Assembly (NCBI GenBank): GCA_949775045.1
Contig: OX459096.1
Span: forward strand, 45,044,379 to 45,108,378
From: Metridium senile
Taxonomy: Eukaryota > Cnidaria > Anthozoa > Actiniaria > Metridiidae
Direction: 5' to 3'
DNA length: 64,000 bases
Position numbers and translations under genes: made by a program
The notes under the pieces: generated by a model
Told to the model about the DNA's origin: nothing
Database searches by the model: none
The model's input: only the letters and a program-made list of their open reading frames with translations
In this document: positions 36,001 through 47,841 of the stretch, in pieces
Layout of the letters: each line of letters opens with the position of its first letter
Numbering within the stretch: the stretch's first letter is position 1

Positions 36001-39000
36001 CCCCATTTTCAATGATACAACAAACTATATATTTTCTTACACTTTATTATTTTTTTCTCTCTCTTTTTGATCCGTGGTCTGGCTCTTTTTTAGGAAACGT
36101 TTTTATATCTCTTGACAAATAGATTTTGATTTTTGTTACTGCGCGCGTTGTATCAGACTGAAGAATGACTCATTTTAAAAGTATTTCTTTACTTTTAGTT
36201 TTTCAATAAAAATAAATATCACTTTCGTTCTCGAAACAGACGTCAATGTTTGAGTACTGCTTAAACAAGTGAGCAAATCAAACATCATAGTACTGAGTGT
36301 GAGAGCAAGTAAATAGAGTTTTAATTCAAAGTTTACAGAACACTAGAGAAACGCATGCCTTCCCCTCAATATGGTGGCTCTAGCTGCACTATATGACAGG
36401 CCGAGAGATTGAATTGACTCACGTAATGTGGAGTTTGATTGAGATAGTGAATCGACTCTAAAGAAGTAGCTAGTTGGTGTGCTACCTCTATTCAGACCTG
36501 AGACACAGCTGCTACAGGTTGTGCTAGCTACTAAGATTCCTCTACAAATGTATGAGACAAAACAAAGACAGACTGATTTACGTGGCGTTCAAAGTATTTG
36601 GTTATACGTACAGTGTGCTGGTTTTGTAGTATAGCTTTACGTACACAAACAACTCTCTTGGTAAGCTTAAGCTAAGCTGGACGAACCCTGTAGGTCTCCA
36701 GATTTACTATCTAATCCGGTTAGAACAAAAATCGCTTTGAAAACACTCCTAAACGAAAATTTAAAGCACCTTTGCTCGGTACTCTTGTTTAATAGATTTA
36801 ATAAAGACTAAGATTTAAGTCAGTTTGTATATGTACAGTGGCGACAAAGGATTACAGATCCATTCATAGCACTGTAATCCAAAAAGATGAGCCAAAAATA
36901 AAATCAAGCGCAATGTTTAGTGCGAGTTAGAAAAATGAGCAGGCCGCTAAACGAGTGGATAAATGAAGATATGGTTTGCTTTAGGAGTAAGTATCGCAAG
37001 TGTCTTACCTCTCGTCCAAAAGGTAACGTTGTATGGTATTTTAACCAGCTAGCCTAGTCAGGACACCCCTAAGGTCGACGTCTAGAGAAGGATAGCCTGT
37101 TTTCTATCAAGAGGACTTCTGATCAAGGGTTCTAAACAATAGGCATACGCATCAAGCTATTGTTCGACAGTTGTGGGGACCCTGAGTAGTACTTGGTCAA
37201 GTTTGACCGTCAATTGAAAGTGACGTACAGGCCAAGCTATTCAGCACTATTATAATTATTCCTTAATTGTCAAAGTAGAAATTAACTCCGAAGAAAAACC
37301 CCAAGTTATTGAGGTATTGTGTAATGTCGCTTGCGTGCCTATATCGTGATGTTATTTACACCATTTTCAGATTTGCATGTGAAAGCGAATTTTCGGCTCG
37401 GCACAGACTTGAGAAACCGACCGCCAATTCATTTCCGGCACAATTTAGAAAAAGTACGGCAGCTTTAGGTTTTCTTTGGTATTGATTTAATAAAACAACT
37501 GGTGGAAAATGTGATGAAGTGTTTCATGATCATATATATATTGTAATGTGCATGTGCCGTGAATAAAGTACCGCAAGGCATTCAAGGAGATCTTAACAAG
37601 TACTAACTGTTATATTCAGTAATAACGGTTGTTCTTTCAAGAGCAAGGCAAATACAAATCTCTTGACTTCAAAAATACTTGTTGAAGTCAAATACTATAA
37701 GACAATGAGCCAACGAATGCAGCAAACTTTAATAAAGGTCGCCAATCCACGATGAACACAGGCTCAATTTAATTACCTTCGCAAACAATTTATCGGTTGT
37801 GGCTCACTTCATTTCGGGCTTTTTACTCACTCAATTTGAGCAAACACGGTTTTTGTTGCATGTGAAATGAAATATGGTGTGTCGGCTAGATAAAACAGAA
37901 TCTACCATTAGTCGCTGTTAATGAAAGTAGAAAGAATCTAAACCATGGAGAGCTTGCTTTCTAATTTAATCAGTGGCGGCCTATATGGCAAGTTTTTCTC
38001 TCTAATCTCATTCAAGACCATGTGTGAGTTTCTACATTAGTCAAGGCACGAACAGCCTCTGTCGATTCTTGATAAATTAGCTAAATTAGATCATATTTTG
38101 CATTGGCTTTTTCAGCGCAAATGTTCCATCTAAAATGTCATTACATTATGCTTGATAGATTCTTCTCAAATTTCCTATTAAATTTCCTTAATTTTTGTCT
38201 ATTTTCCGTATTAATTTACGGTAAATACAATGTATGAATTGATGAAAAGAAAGAGCTGGTGATTTATGGACTAATCAAGTAATTCAAGCCCACATCAGTG
38301 ATTCCATCAGACACACATCGTCATAATCTTCTTTCTCTGATCCCATTTTCTTGAAGATTGCTAAATATAAACGTAATATAAACAACTAATTTATTTCTTC
38401 AGGAAAAAATGCTTTGAATTTAGCAATGAAGTACTAACAGCTCGTTTTTATTGTTAACAACTAAGTAGATGTGTGATCAGGAATCGTCGGCATTTGATGA
38501 CTTCTAATATAGTGCCTCTTTGTGCTAAAAGAAAAGGGCGTTTAACATAACCAGTTTTTTTTTTGTTCTTATGATATATAATACATTTTTATAGGAATCT
38601 TGATTAGGGCGGATCCTTGGCTATTTACAATAACTGGCGTAAGATCAAATTTATAAAATGCTTCAATGTTGTTACTCGTTTCAGATGACATTTCTCATCA
38701 CATCAAATCACTTTAAATATATGTTTTATGAAATTTTATAATAGGATTTCGAATGAAATTATATAAATCAGAAGCTTCGTAAAAATACATATCTATTATT
38801 TTTATTATGTTTATATATTGTAATGAAGTAAGTTTATTATTGTTGCAAACAAAATTCAGACTTGATCACGAGAAATGAAAAGCTATATTTTGACATTGAT
38901 CGTGTTCTAGGAATTACGTTAACTAAGCAGTCAGTGTGTTCAATCAAAGTAAATCAATAGCCTACATGTAGGATCAGTTTTGACTTCTCATCGTGCACAT

Positions 39001-39020
39001 ACACCATGAGCTAAAATCGG
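33080..39020. other. Intergenic, about 6 kb without a recognisable gene
   Basis: The largest non-repetitive stretch between the two Otx genes. ORFs such as that at 35046-35477 (143 codons) lack a domain, a signal or splice support. Segments near 36340-36700 and 37000-37450 are somewhat G+C-richer and may hold regulatory sequence for either Otx gene, but nothing specific can be named. Confidence 0.45.
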
Positions 39021-39029
39021 GTTTGAATT

Positions 39030-39217
39030 ACACTGTCAAAGATATTCAAACTTTCACACGCCAGCTCAAGACGCATTTATTTGAGAAAGCCTATAATTGA
39101 CTTATTGACATTTGTTTTTCCTTTTATTTTCAAGTTCTTTTTTGGATGTAAAGCGCCTATGGGCTAAATGGAATAGGCGCTATATAAATCATTACCAATA
39201 ATAATAATGATAATAAT
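39030..39217 (+). mobile_element. 3' end of a non-LTR retrotransposon (LINE, CR1/L2-like) fragment
   Basis: Reads TVKDIQTFTRQLKTHLFEKA, then YN and a stop at 39098-39100, which matches the F-x-x-x-L-K-T-H-L-F ending common at the C-terminus of CR1/L2-group reverse transcriptases (from family knowledge). After a short 3' UTR comes TGTAAAGCGCCTATGGGC and AGGCGCTATATAAAT, a hairpin (AGCGCCTAT../..ATAGGCGCT-like), then a (AATAAT)n tail to about 39217. This is the usual order at the 3' end of such elements. It is a 5'-truncated, dead copy; no more of the enzyme is present. Confidence 0.65.
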
Positions 39218-40291
39218 AAATTCAGCGTTATGTATTTTCTATGCACCATCCAGTCCGTTCATCCATTCATCTATCCAGGATTGGTTTTTATTATTACTAA
39301 CAGACAAAAACCGCTTCAGGATAATAAGTATAGATTATCATCAGTTATAGCCTCGTTAACCTTATATTCGTGTTTAAATAAGGTCATTCCATGTCATTCC
39401 ATTGAACTGAAATATTTGGGACACAAACTGGATACGTGGAATATAACATTGCTCGACTGACAATTTATGCATGCAGCAATAAGATCAGCCAATTGTTTAA
39501 ATTAGTGAAATATTTGCTAAGAAACCTTTTCACCTTGCACAGCTGCAGTTGTGAAAATTGAAAAGTTTTGATATTTTGTTAGTCAATATTAAGTAGCTCT
39601 GTTACATTCATACTTATAAAACTATTTTCCCTGGACGACTGTAATTTACTAAGGTTCGTAGCACTAATAATGGAACCCTGCATCCCTTAGATTTCTCTAT
39701 GCTGTCATATTTCTGGCTTTTGACTTGGACCAGTTTATCACAGACTTCTACAGGTTTCAAAATTTGAATTTGAAAACGTTAGTGTTGTTTTCACTAATGT
39801 TATATTACATATATTATCATAAAAACAATTCTGGTTTATATATGGAGTGATCACTCCCAAGACAACAACAACAACAAAGATAAATGGTACACTTCAGTCC
39901 TATTTATTCCTTAGTATTATATTCATAATATTTTCTTTAGGTCAGTTTTGGCTATCTTTTGCACTTTAGAAACATATGATTAGACGTTCGACCTAACTGC
40001 GATAGAGCCAGTAACCTGGACGTGTAGAGATGACAGTTTGACATTAGTAGCAATGATCTCTGAGATTAGTGCTTCCTGTCTAAAGCAGGCTCTTTGGGAT
40101 TGACTCCATCTTATCGAAAGAACGTCGCGACGTACACTTACACCTTTGGCGTCGTGACAATGTTACCATTCCTGCACACAATGTACCATTGTATTTTCGG
40201 CCAGGGGGGCATGCAGTCATTGTGCTAATTGTTGGTGTAGCCACACCCATGTTTGTAATAGTTAATCTTACTATTCATTGTTAATTATGAA

Positions 40292-40585
40292 CTAATATCT
40301 ATACATCTGACCATTATTATTGTTGTATTCATCACCATCATTATCATCGTTCTCATCACCATCATCATCGTTATCATTATCATCATCATCATCATCATTA
40401 TCATCACCATCACCATCATCATTATCATTGTTGCCATTATCTTCGTCGTCGTTATGCATCATCATAATCATTGTTATATCATCCTCATCATTGTTCAGTA
40501 TCATCATCATCATTGTTATTATTGTTATATTATTGTTATATCATCATTATTATTATTGTTATTTATTATTATTATCTTATCATTT
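40292..40585. repeat. (ATC)n / (ATT)n trinucleotide microsatellite
   Basis: About 290 bp of TCATCA with ACC, GTT and ATT variants, becoming (TTATTG)n at the right. The Asp- or Ser/Leu-rich ORFs on either strand are repeat translations. Confidence 0.95.
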
Positions 40586-40799
40586 TCCCCAGTATATATA
40601 AGTACTATGGTTCTATCTATCAGGATATCTGCACCGGTTTAAGAATGTTTCAATGGTTTAAAATATAATCTTTGTTGTTATCCGTCCTATGAGAGGATTC
40701 AATATTACATTGAGCTCTTTATGGATTTAGAAACTGACATACCAAATGCCATCTTTGATTGGTCACTAGTTCGTTGACCTAATTCATTGGCAGTCAATA

Positions 40800-41175
40800 C
40801 AACAAACAACAACAAACTATATGATGCAAGACAACCAACACGACAGTAGCAGTAACAAAGCAGCAACGTACAACTTAAAGATAAAGAACAACAACAAAAA
40901 CAACAAATAGCAGCAACAACAACAACAACAACAACAACAAAACTATATAATGCAATACAACCAACACAACAGTAGCAGCAACAAAGCAACAGCGTACAAC
41001 ACAAAGATAAAGAACAACAACAAAAACATCAAACAGCAACAACAACAATTACAATAACAAACTATATAATGCAATACAACCAACACAACAGTAGCAGCAA
41101 CAAAGCAACAACGTACAACTTAAAGATAAAGAACAACAACAAAAACATCAAATATATAGCAGCAACAACAAAAAA
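40800..41175. repeat. CAA-rich minisatellite, about 120-126 bp unit, three copies
   Basis: The landmark AACTATATAATGCAATACAA (variant ATATGATGCAAGACAA in the first copy) recurs at about 40815, 40941 and 41060, followed by CCAACACAACAGTAGCAGCA, ACAAAGCAACAACGTACAAC and AAAGATAAAGAACAACAAC. A lone copy of the landmark reappears at about 41415. Nearly all A and C on the plus strand. Confidence 0.9.
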
Positions 41176-41408
41176 CAGATCGATTGAGTTAATTGTTCGC
41201 TAGTCTATTGACATTCATTGTCAGGTAATGATTTGACTTTATTTTTATGTATTACAAAACAATAAAATGTGCGTTCACAAACTAGAGGGGTACAGCGTTG
41301 AACTTATAAAATTTGCGAAACGTCCATGCTTTATTGTAGTCTATCTATTATTATCTTAGTCCCTGTGATGTGCAATTTAGTTTGAAATGTTAAAAATAAG
41401 CACAAAAG

Positions 41409-41870
41409 TATATAAACTATATAATGCAATACAACCATCAGCAAGAGCAGCTGAACAAAACAACATCAATAACATCAACATGAAAAAAAAAAAAAGAACA
41501 ACAACAATACAATAACAAGAGCAACAGCAACAGCATGAAGAAGAAGAAGAAGAAGAACAACAACAACAAACCAACAGCATAAATAAACATATAGAAGAAG
41601 AAAACAACAACAACAAAATAACAACAACAACACAAACAGCAACAACAAAAACATAAATAAGAACAACAACAACAACAACAACATAAACAACAAACAGCAA
41701 CACCAACTAAAAACAACATAAATGCAAGTGCAACAACAACAGCAACATAAAAATACAGCAGCAACAACAACAACAAAATCAACATGAAGAACAATAAGTG
41801 AAAAAGCAACAACAACAGTAACAACAACAACAACCACACAACAGCAGCAATAACAGCACAAAACTGACAA
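41409..41870. repeat. (CAA)n / (AAG)n trinucleotide tract
   Basis: About 460 bp of AACAACAAC with GAAGAAGAAG and AGCAACAGC patches. It creates three overlapping minus-strand ORFs of 109-157 codons that are almost only Val, Leu, Cys, Phe and Ala, and these are not genes. Confidence 0.95.
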
Positions 41871-41924
41871 ACTAGCAGTAAAAAATATAGACAAAACCCA
41901 TACTGACCCACTTTTCAAAAACAA

Positions 41925-42890
41925 GTGTTAATGTTCAGTCGGTTTAGTCAGATTAATGGTCGTCCCACTTACCAAGATATGACATTGTTCTGGTCCGGTC
42001 CTCGTGCGTATTTACAGGAAACAAGCTGTCATATATTTAGAAGGTATTAGCTGCTATTTATGTCGGGAAAAGATATCCTACATTCACGTACTGCACTAGT
42101 AATAATGTCTTATCTGTCGTTTATTCGATGGACTAGAATAATTACTGTAAAATGAAAACTGTGACGATAACCTTAATAGGAAGAGATGGAAACGATGGAT
42201 TTTGTTCGTGAAGATGGTTTTGATATATTTGCACGTTTATAATGAGAAATATTTGTAAAATTGTAAAGATGTATGTAGTCAGTAGGCTTCTCATAGCGCA
42301 TTTCACATTGCCCCAATGTGCTTTACAATTAACCTCAAATAGGGCGGACACTGCAAGCTTACAGTTTTCTATAACACTGACATCTATCAAACAAAGTGTA
42401 TATCCATAAACAAACTTTATATAGATCTATATGAAAACGTTTTCAAAATATCAACAACGTAGACGGCATTTTCAACATCTTGGAAGGCAAAAAAAGGTTT
42501 GGTCATTCGCTAGAACTTTCTTGGTTGCGCAGATGTAGCTGATATTGAGAGATAAAACAGAATTTTATTTTTAGTTTCAGCCAATATTATTCACATGGGA
42601 TGGTGTTATTTTTGGCTCCAGCAGTAAATATTTCCGTTATGTGTTCTTCTTAGTTCTTAATACTGATATTAGCTGCAGCTGATAAATGCTGAGAAAACAG
42701 ACTGTCCATAGTGTTGACATTAAATAAGTCGACTGGTGGTGAATAAAAAAGGCGTTCAAAATAATGAATATAGGGTTACTATTAAAACGTTCTTGGTTTG
42801 TCTAGTATAGGTTTTCTTTTTTTTATATGCATGCATGATCAATAAGAAATGTTTTTGATGCCTGATGTAGGAACTACTTTTTTCTTTTTC
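41925..42890. other. Intergenic, no gene seen
   Basis: AT-rich DNA between the CAA tract and the TATA-containing block at 42905. No exon recognised. Confidence 0.5.
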
Positions 42891-42904
42891 TTCGTCTTTG
42901 GAAC

Positions 42905-43096
42905 TATATATACGGCGAAAGGTTTACATTCAAAACATTCAAATAGGCTAAACGCAACGGTGCTTTGTTCAGTTAGAACAGCCGCAAATCATATCAGTCC
43001 AAAGTTGTAGCCGTTGATCAGAATTTCTTTTCCACTGACTGTCCTGTTCGGTCTCTCATCAGTCGTTGAGGAGGAAAAAGAAGACGGATCGCAGGG
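42905..43096 (+). promoter_or_regulatory. Candidate TATA promoter and ATG-free first exon
   Basis: TATATATA at 42905-42912 is followed about 25-30 bp downstream by ACATTCAAAACATTC and then about 160 nt of balanced-composition sequence with no ATG, ending GATCGCAGG before GTAGGT (a donor-like site at 43096). This is the shape of a plus-strand 5' non-coding exon or lncRNA start between the two Otx genes. No downstream partner exon could be identified, so it remains a candidate. Confidence 0.25.
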
Positions 43097-43589
43097 TAGG
43101 TGCTTCTTGGTACCAAACATTTTCTATTGTAGTTTGCTTTAAACTTTATTAGGGGTGTAACAAATAAAGCCACGGCTTTTTTCCAGTCTGGCCAATAAAC
43201 TGACGAATGAATGATTTATGATTTAATATTATCAATCAAATTAGCTTTAGTTCAGTTTTCAAATCCTTACAAAACAAAACAAAAACGAAATATTAGGCGT
43301 AGACACTTTTCATTTGCCTGTTCAGTTTCTAGTAAATATATATAGGTGGAGCACATACTCGATATCTGCATGAGCTAAAGGTTAAAAGCAAGACTTTCAT
43401 TTTCAGCCATTCCTGGCGATGGAGACAACTTTAAAAGTGATTCTTTAGCAATGGCTAATTTAATTAGTTTAATTTCTCAACTTTTGCCTTTCAGTCGAAA
43501 CAGTGATTCTTTAGACTGATTCCGGTATAAGGTTATACTGATAAACATGTAGTGTTGTGCAGCAAACATATAATTTTATAGCAACTAAC

Positions 43590-43950
43590 CTTTGTAAAAA
43601 CTATCTTTCTCAAAATATGCAACCACACGTAGTGAATAAGCGGCAACGATGATATGATTGTGCAAAAGGCTGATGTCCTAGGAAGTATCGTGTCATAGTT
43701 GATCGTGTTCAGTTTTAGTTGATATTTACACCCAAAATAGCAAAACCTGCAGTAATAGATGATAGAACCATAACATCGTAGAAGTATCTTTCTTAAAATA
43801 TGCAACCACGCGGAGTGAAAAAGCAGCAACGGTGATATATAATTGTACAAACTGATGTCCTATAGGAAGTATCGTGTTCAGTTTTAGTTGATATATTTAC
43901 ACCCAAAATCTAAAGCAAAACCTGCAGTAATAGATGATAAAACCATATCG
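43590..43950. repeat. Imperfect tandem duplication, about 190 bp unit
   Basis: Two diverged copies share TATCTTTCTCAAAATATGCA / TATCTTTCTTAAAATATGCA, GATGTCCTA(TA)GGAAGTATCG, GTTCAGTTTTAGTTGATA and AGCAAAACCTGCAGTAATAG. The second copy lacks an internal GTGTCATAGTTGATC segment. Confidence 0.85.
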
Positions 43951-45044
43951 AGAATGGTATAGCCCAGCAATCGAGATGTTTCTCCCTAACCTAGTAATAG
44001 CTTTCTTGCTACACCAACGCGTGTTGTTCTCAGGATCATCAATTCTGACTTTTACCCTTTTCGATTAGCTTTACCCTTTGGTTATGGAAACAAACTGATA
44101 CTTTAGGTAACTGCATGTTTAAAAATACATGCTAAGTCAGAAAAAGTTAGGTATATCAAGAAAAATCGAAAAGTATATTAATCGATTTTGATCTATTCAA
44201 GGAACTTATACATTGTATCGCGATGACAAGCGCCAAACCTTTAAAAATGACGATCTAAAAAGGAAAAATTCGTACAGTTCGAAACACATGTACAGATTTT
44301 AGTTGGGTAATAACGTAAACCAGCTTTTGAGCACAAACAGGTTTTCTCCCGTGTTTAAATGTAAGGTTTCCAGTCCGGCATGTCTACAATGCATCATATC
44401 ATTGTGAAGTCCATCATTTGTTTGGGGAAGGAAAGTATTATTAGTACTGACTGAAGCCCAGAGGTGATACTAGTTGGAATTTCGTTTAGTCCCAACAATT
44501 TTGTACATGAATTTCAAATAGCATTAAAATGCCGTTAGCACATGTAGTCAAACAGATTTCAGCGATTTTGTACTTACGAGTCTTTACAATGTCCGTTATA
44601 GGGATGTTATGGAAAGGTTTTTTCTTGGGTAGTCATTCTCCTCTACTTTCTATGCTGATACTTCACAAGTGGCAAGCAAGAATGATATGGGTGGTGTCCT
44701 TGGACCTTTTTGAGTATACGTTTGTTATAAATCGATTCACAGGGAAAGGCGGCATCATATATTGGTAATGCTAACCCAAATGCATGCAGGTATATTCCCC
44801 CTTGATATACATTAGAAACCCCTTTTTTTCATCGTACCACGCTTTCCTGTCAACGATCCCGTTCACTTGTTTTTGAAAAACAAATTATTGGTCAAGTAAA
44901 CCAAAAACACTTAATTACATCCCCAAAAATATATCGGAATGTGCAATTATGTTGATGGGTAGAGTGATGGGTATGTCCCGTACTGATAGTCTTGCTATTT
45001 ATATATTTGTTTAGTAAACGTGACTTGCTTGCTGGAACGTTTTC

Positions 45045-45290
45045 AGAGTCGGCATGTGCGAACCTCTGCGGCAGACACTCGACGCCAAGCTGCAGACTGG
45101 AAGACTAGACGGCAACTTTCTGGGTTTGCTATAGCAACATGAAACAAGCCGTTGCTCCATATGGGTGGAATGTTTTCGAATTGCGTAGCAAGAAAAGGAA
45201 CTTTCGTCGACAGGTTCTGACGCCAGGATACAGACGAAAAGACTAAACAGCAACTTTCTGGGTTTGCAAGTTGAACAACAAACAACACCG
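45045..45290. repeat. Imperfect tandem duplication, G+C-richer block
   Basis: Two copies of GACGCCA..CAGAC(T)G(G)AAGACTAGACGGC, CAACTTTCTGGGTTTGC and flanking sequence, about 140 bp apart. In the minus-strand frame both copies read ANPESC-x-LVF, but the frames are interrupted outside, so this looks like duplicated non-coding or decayed coding sequence and not an intact gene. Confidence 0.7.
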
Positions 45291-45699
45291 TTTTCCCGGA
45301 TCGGCCAGGAGGCTGTTCTTCTTACAAAGGGAAATAAAAACAAAATAAAGAAATACCTACGAAAATACGCACGTGTCTAGTTGAATATACTGTCTCATTC
45401 ATACTAGCGCATACATGCATGCAGTAACTTGTAATCTTTCTTATCACACACGGCCACAACATATAAAATATCTAAACGCATAGCTCTCCGGTCACTAGGT
45501 CGTTTTTAAGAGGGAAAATAAGAAGAAAAACAAAATAAAATAAGGGAGGCTGAACTGACAAATCACAATGTGATGCTCCATCCATGGAGCTAAATCGGGA
45601 CAGGCCCTTTTCGCCGCGCACGCGACAACCTTTGCTTCTGTACTAGGGCAGCAATTATATCGACTCGAAGCATAAGACATGTACAATGAAACATGCAAA

Positions 45700-45800
45700 A
45701 AATGCGAAAGGTAAATACGAAAAATACGATAGGTAGGTAGGGAAAATACGATATGTAGGTACGAAAAACGCGATCTAGGTAGGTATACGAAGGTGGCCAG
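45700..45800. repeat. Degenerate ~25-bp tandem repeat
   Basis: Units of AAATACGATAGGTAGGTA, variants GGAAAATACGATATGTAGGT and CGAAAAACGCGATCTAGGTA, about four copies. Confidence 0.75.
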
Positions 45801-45802
45801 GA

Positions 45803-46449
45803 AGGAATATAGGAAAAGAGATACCTAGATATCTCATGGAAATAAGATCACAAGAGACTTTTTACCATGTGATCATTGTACGTGGCACACCTTTTTATGA
45901 ACACAAGTCATAAGATAACAAATCGGTTTTAAATTGTATTTTATTTGTTTGTTACTGTACATTGAAGGTTATTCAAAGCTATGATATATTGTATTTTTAT
46001 GATATTATTGTCAACTATACACAAGCACTATGAATTATATTAAGTACTATGATCAATTTTAAGCAAAATCAGCTATGATCTAAAATAAAATATTAACTAA
46101 CCTCGCTTTAGGTTTTTAGAAACGTTTAAATAATTATTCATTTAGAAAAACTAATGGAAATAAAATGGGATAACAAGCTAATAATACTTTTTTTTTCTAA
46201 AACATCTAAATCCACAAAACATGTAAGTGAAAAGCCTTAAAAGCTGTTGAAAATCTTGGAACAAATGTTGCTAAAATTAATTTGTACCTTGTGCAAATGA
46301 TTTGTGATGCCCTCATTTTCGTAGACTGATGAAAGCATTCCCTAGCAAAACAATTAAGAGTGTGTATGACAGTAAACTCGCGTCCTTGGAGTGGATAGCT
46401 CGTGGATTGTGAGCTGAAACAACTGAAATATGCGTCGATTCGATGCCAT
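45803..46449. other. Intergenic, no gene seen
   Basis: AT-rich DNA between the 25-bp repeat and the second interspersed repeat copy. Confidence 0.5.
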
Positions 46450-46633
46450 TATTCAATGTATATGGATGGAAACTAGCGAGTAAACTAGTATAGGCTGCGT
46501 CGGTGTTTGTTAGAAATGATAGGTAATATAATGAAATTTGTAACACCGTAAAAAATGTTGACTTAACTTTACTGACGTTTCGAGCTTTAGCCCTTCGTCG
46601 GAGTAAAAGAGTTAGCCGAATATTCAATGTATA
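46450..46633 (-). mobile_element. Short interspersed element, copy 2, with 13-bp target duplication
   Basis: The 158-bp insertion at 46463-46620 is bracketed by an exact 13-bp direct repeat TATTCAATGTATA (46450-46462 and 46621-46633). It is a close copy of the repeat at 8464-8600 with an extra 18 bp or so at the right end. The minus-strand start carries CCGACGAAGGGCTAAAGCTC followed by GAAACGTCAG at 46601-46572, resembling a hammerhead core. A variable-length 13-bp duplication fits target-primed insertion by retroelement machinery. No ORF of its own is needed: the minus-strand 104-codon ORF here is incidental. Confidence 0.75.
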
Positions 46634-46959
46634 GTTATTTATAGATCAAAGCTAGTCATCAAAAAGTTATATAGAACTATGACCAGCAAGGAATTGTGCG
46701 CAGATTTATTGTACATGTTTACATGGCAAAGACTTAATTTGCTAGATATCCATTACGCATGTAATGATCGTCTCCAGTTTTGTAGTTTTTTTTGGTGACA
46801 AATACAATAGTCTCTTTAAGTTCTCTGTGTCATTTTGAAATCTTTGCATCAAAGCGAGACGAACGGTGGGCTTGCCGCATGATAGATCTACAGATCAGGA
46901 ATATGAATAATTGTCCAAGGTTTTGCTGCTCCATTGAAAGCTAGCTCATGGTTAGTCTC

Positions 46960-47015
46960 GCAAGCTTCTTTTCAAAATGGCGCAGAAAACACGTAACTGT
47001 TAAATGGACTATCTA
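46960..47015. repeat. Solo end of the CTGCGCCAT TIR family
   Basis: TTTTCAAAATGGCGCAGAAA followed by ACACGTAACTGTTAAATGGA resembles the right arm at 26668-26700. No matching left arm seen nearby. Confidence 0.45.
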
Positions 47016-47019
47016 TATT

Positions 47020-47490
47020 ATGTATTTGCTCCTTTGAACTTTGTAACTTCATTTCAGTGGAGTTCTAATGTGCCACAAGGAGCAACGGAGATAATGGCAA
47101 CATGTACTTGATTTAAATCAGTTACACGAGGAAGTATTAACATGGTAAAACGGTGGACATTAAACACACGTTGCAGATACGTGTAAGAGAGTACGTCCCA
47201 ATGGTGGCCCGCTTACTAACGTTAAGAAAATTTATGCATCTAATGTAATATATATTACTAAGAACGATGAATACGATTGTCAAACCATTACAATAAAGAT
47301 AATTTTACAATTTACAAAATCCTTTTATACTTTTAGTTTAAATTAACAAATTAGCATCATAATAGCGACTTTTTTCCTTAATAGTATCAATAATATGTTA
47401 TCATATTACTATGCTGAAATGATTTACAGAATCAAATACACTACTTGTAGATTAAATTACTATCGGTATATATATCACATGGTGTCATAG
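47020..47490. other. 3' flank of Otx gene 2
   Basis: Probable 3' UTR and flank of gene 2 on the minus strand. No AATAAA or ATTAAA hexamer was found in the first 250 nt after the stop. Confidence 0.4.
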
Positions 47491-47841
47491 TTATCGAGGC
47501 GTCATCGAATGCATGTGTTCCAAAGACATGTAAGGACCATTTGAGGTCGAACAGTAGTACGATGGGGGCTGGGCAGGGGGGAGAAATGCACCAGTATTGG
47601 TTGACGTCATACTATTGTTCATAGCTGGATGGGATGGATAGTTAGATAAAGAAGACCTTCCTGACTCATGAGCAGGACTCCATATATTTCCACTGCAGTT
47701 TGCGTATCGACAGGGGGGAGGTGCTACAGGCTGTGGAAGTTCTTTAGAGGGTGGTGGTTGTGGTGATTTAGGTTTTGGTTTTGGTTTGGTATCTCCTTTC
47801 GTCAGCTGTCTTGCTTTAGCTCTTCTATTTTTAAACCAAAC
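47491..47841 (-). CDS. otx: Otx gene 2, terminal coding exon
   Basis: Starts after the acceptor GTTCACTAG (AG at 47843-47842) with GTT TGG TTT, homeodomain residue 47 onward ([14 protein letters not shown]), and runs 116 codons to TAA at 47493-47491. Pro-rich stretches ([16 protein letters not shown]), [10 protein letters not shown] and [11 protein letters not shown] are visible. The exon was assembled by translating the minus strand directly; it is not a full ORF from a Met. Confidence 0.93.
   Translation of the reverse strand, partial: VWFKNRRAKARQLTKGDTKPKPKPKSPQPPPSKELPQPVAPPPCRYANCSGNIWSPAHESGRSSLSNYPSHPAMNNSMTSTNTGAFLPPAQPPSYYCSTSNGPYMSLEHMHSMTPR

Noticed and set aside
40292..40668. 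Asp/Asn-rich and Ser/Leu/Ile-rich ORFs
   Set aside because: Direct translations of the (ATC)n microsatellite in different frames.
41377..41924. Three overlapping minus-strand ORFs of 109-157 codons
   Set aside because: They translate a (CAA)n/(AAG)n tract and consist almost only of Val, Leu, Cys, Phe and Ala; all three frames stay open, as expected for a trinucleotide repeat lacking stop codons.
45011..45343. Minus-strand ORFs with repeated ANPESC-x-LVF
   Set aside because: The repeat is explained by a DNA-level tandem duplication that continues outside the frames; the two frames disagree, so no consistent protein.
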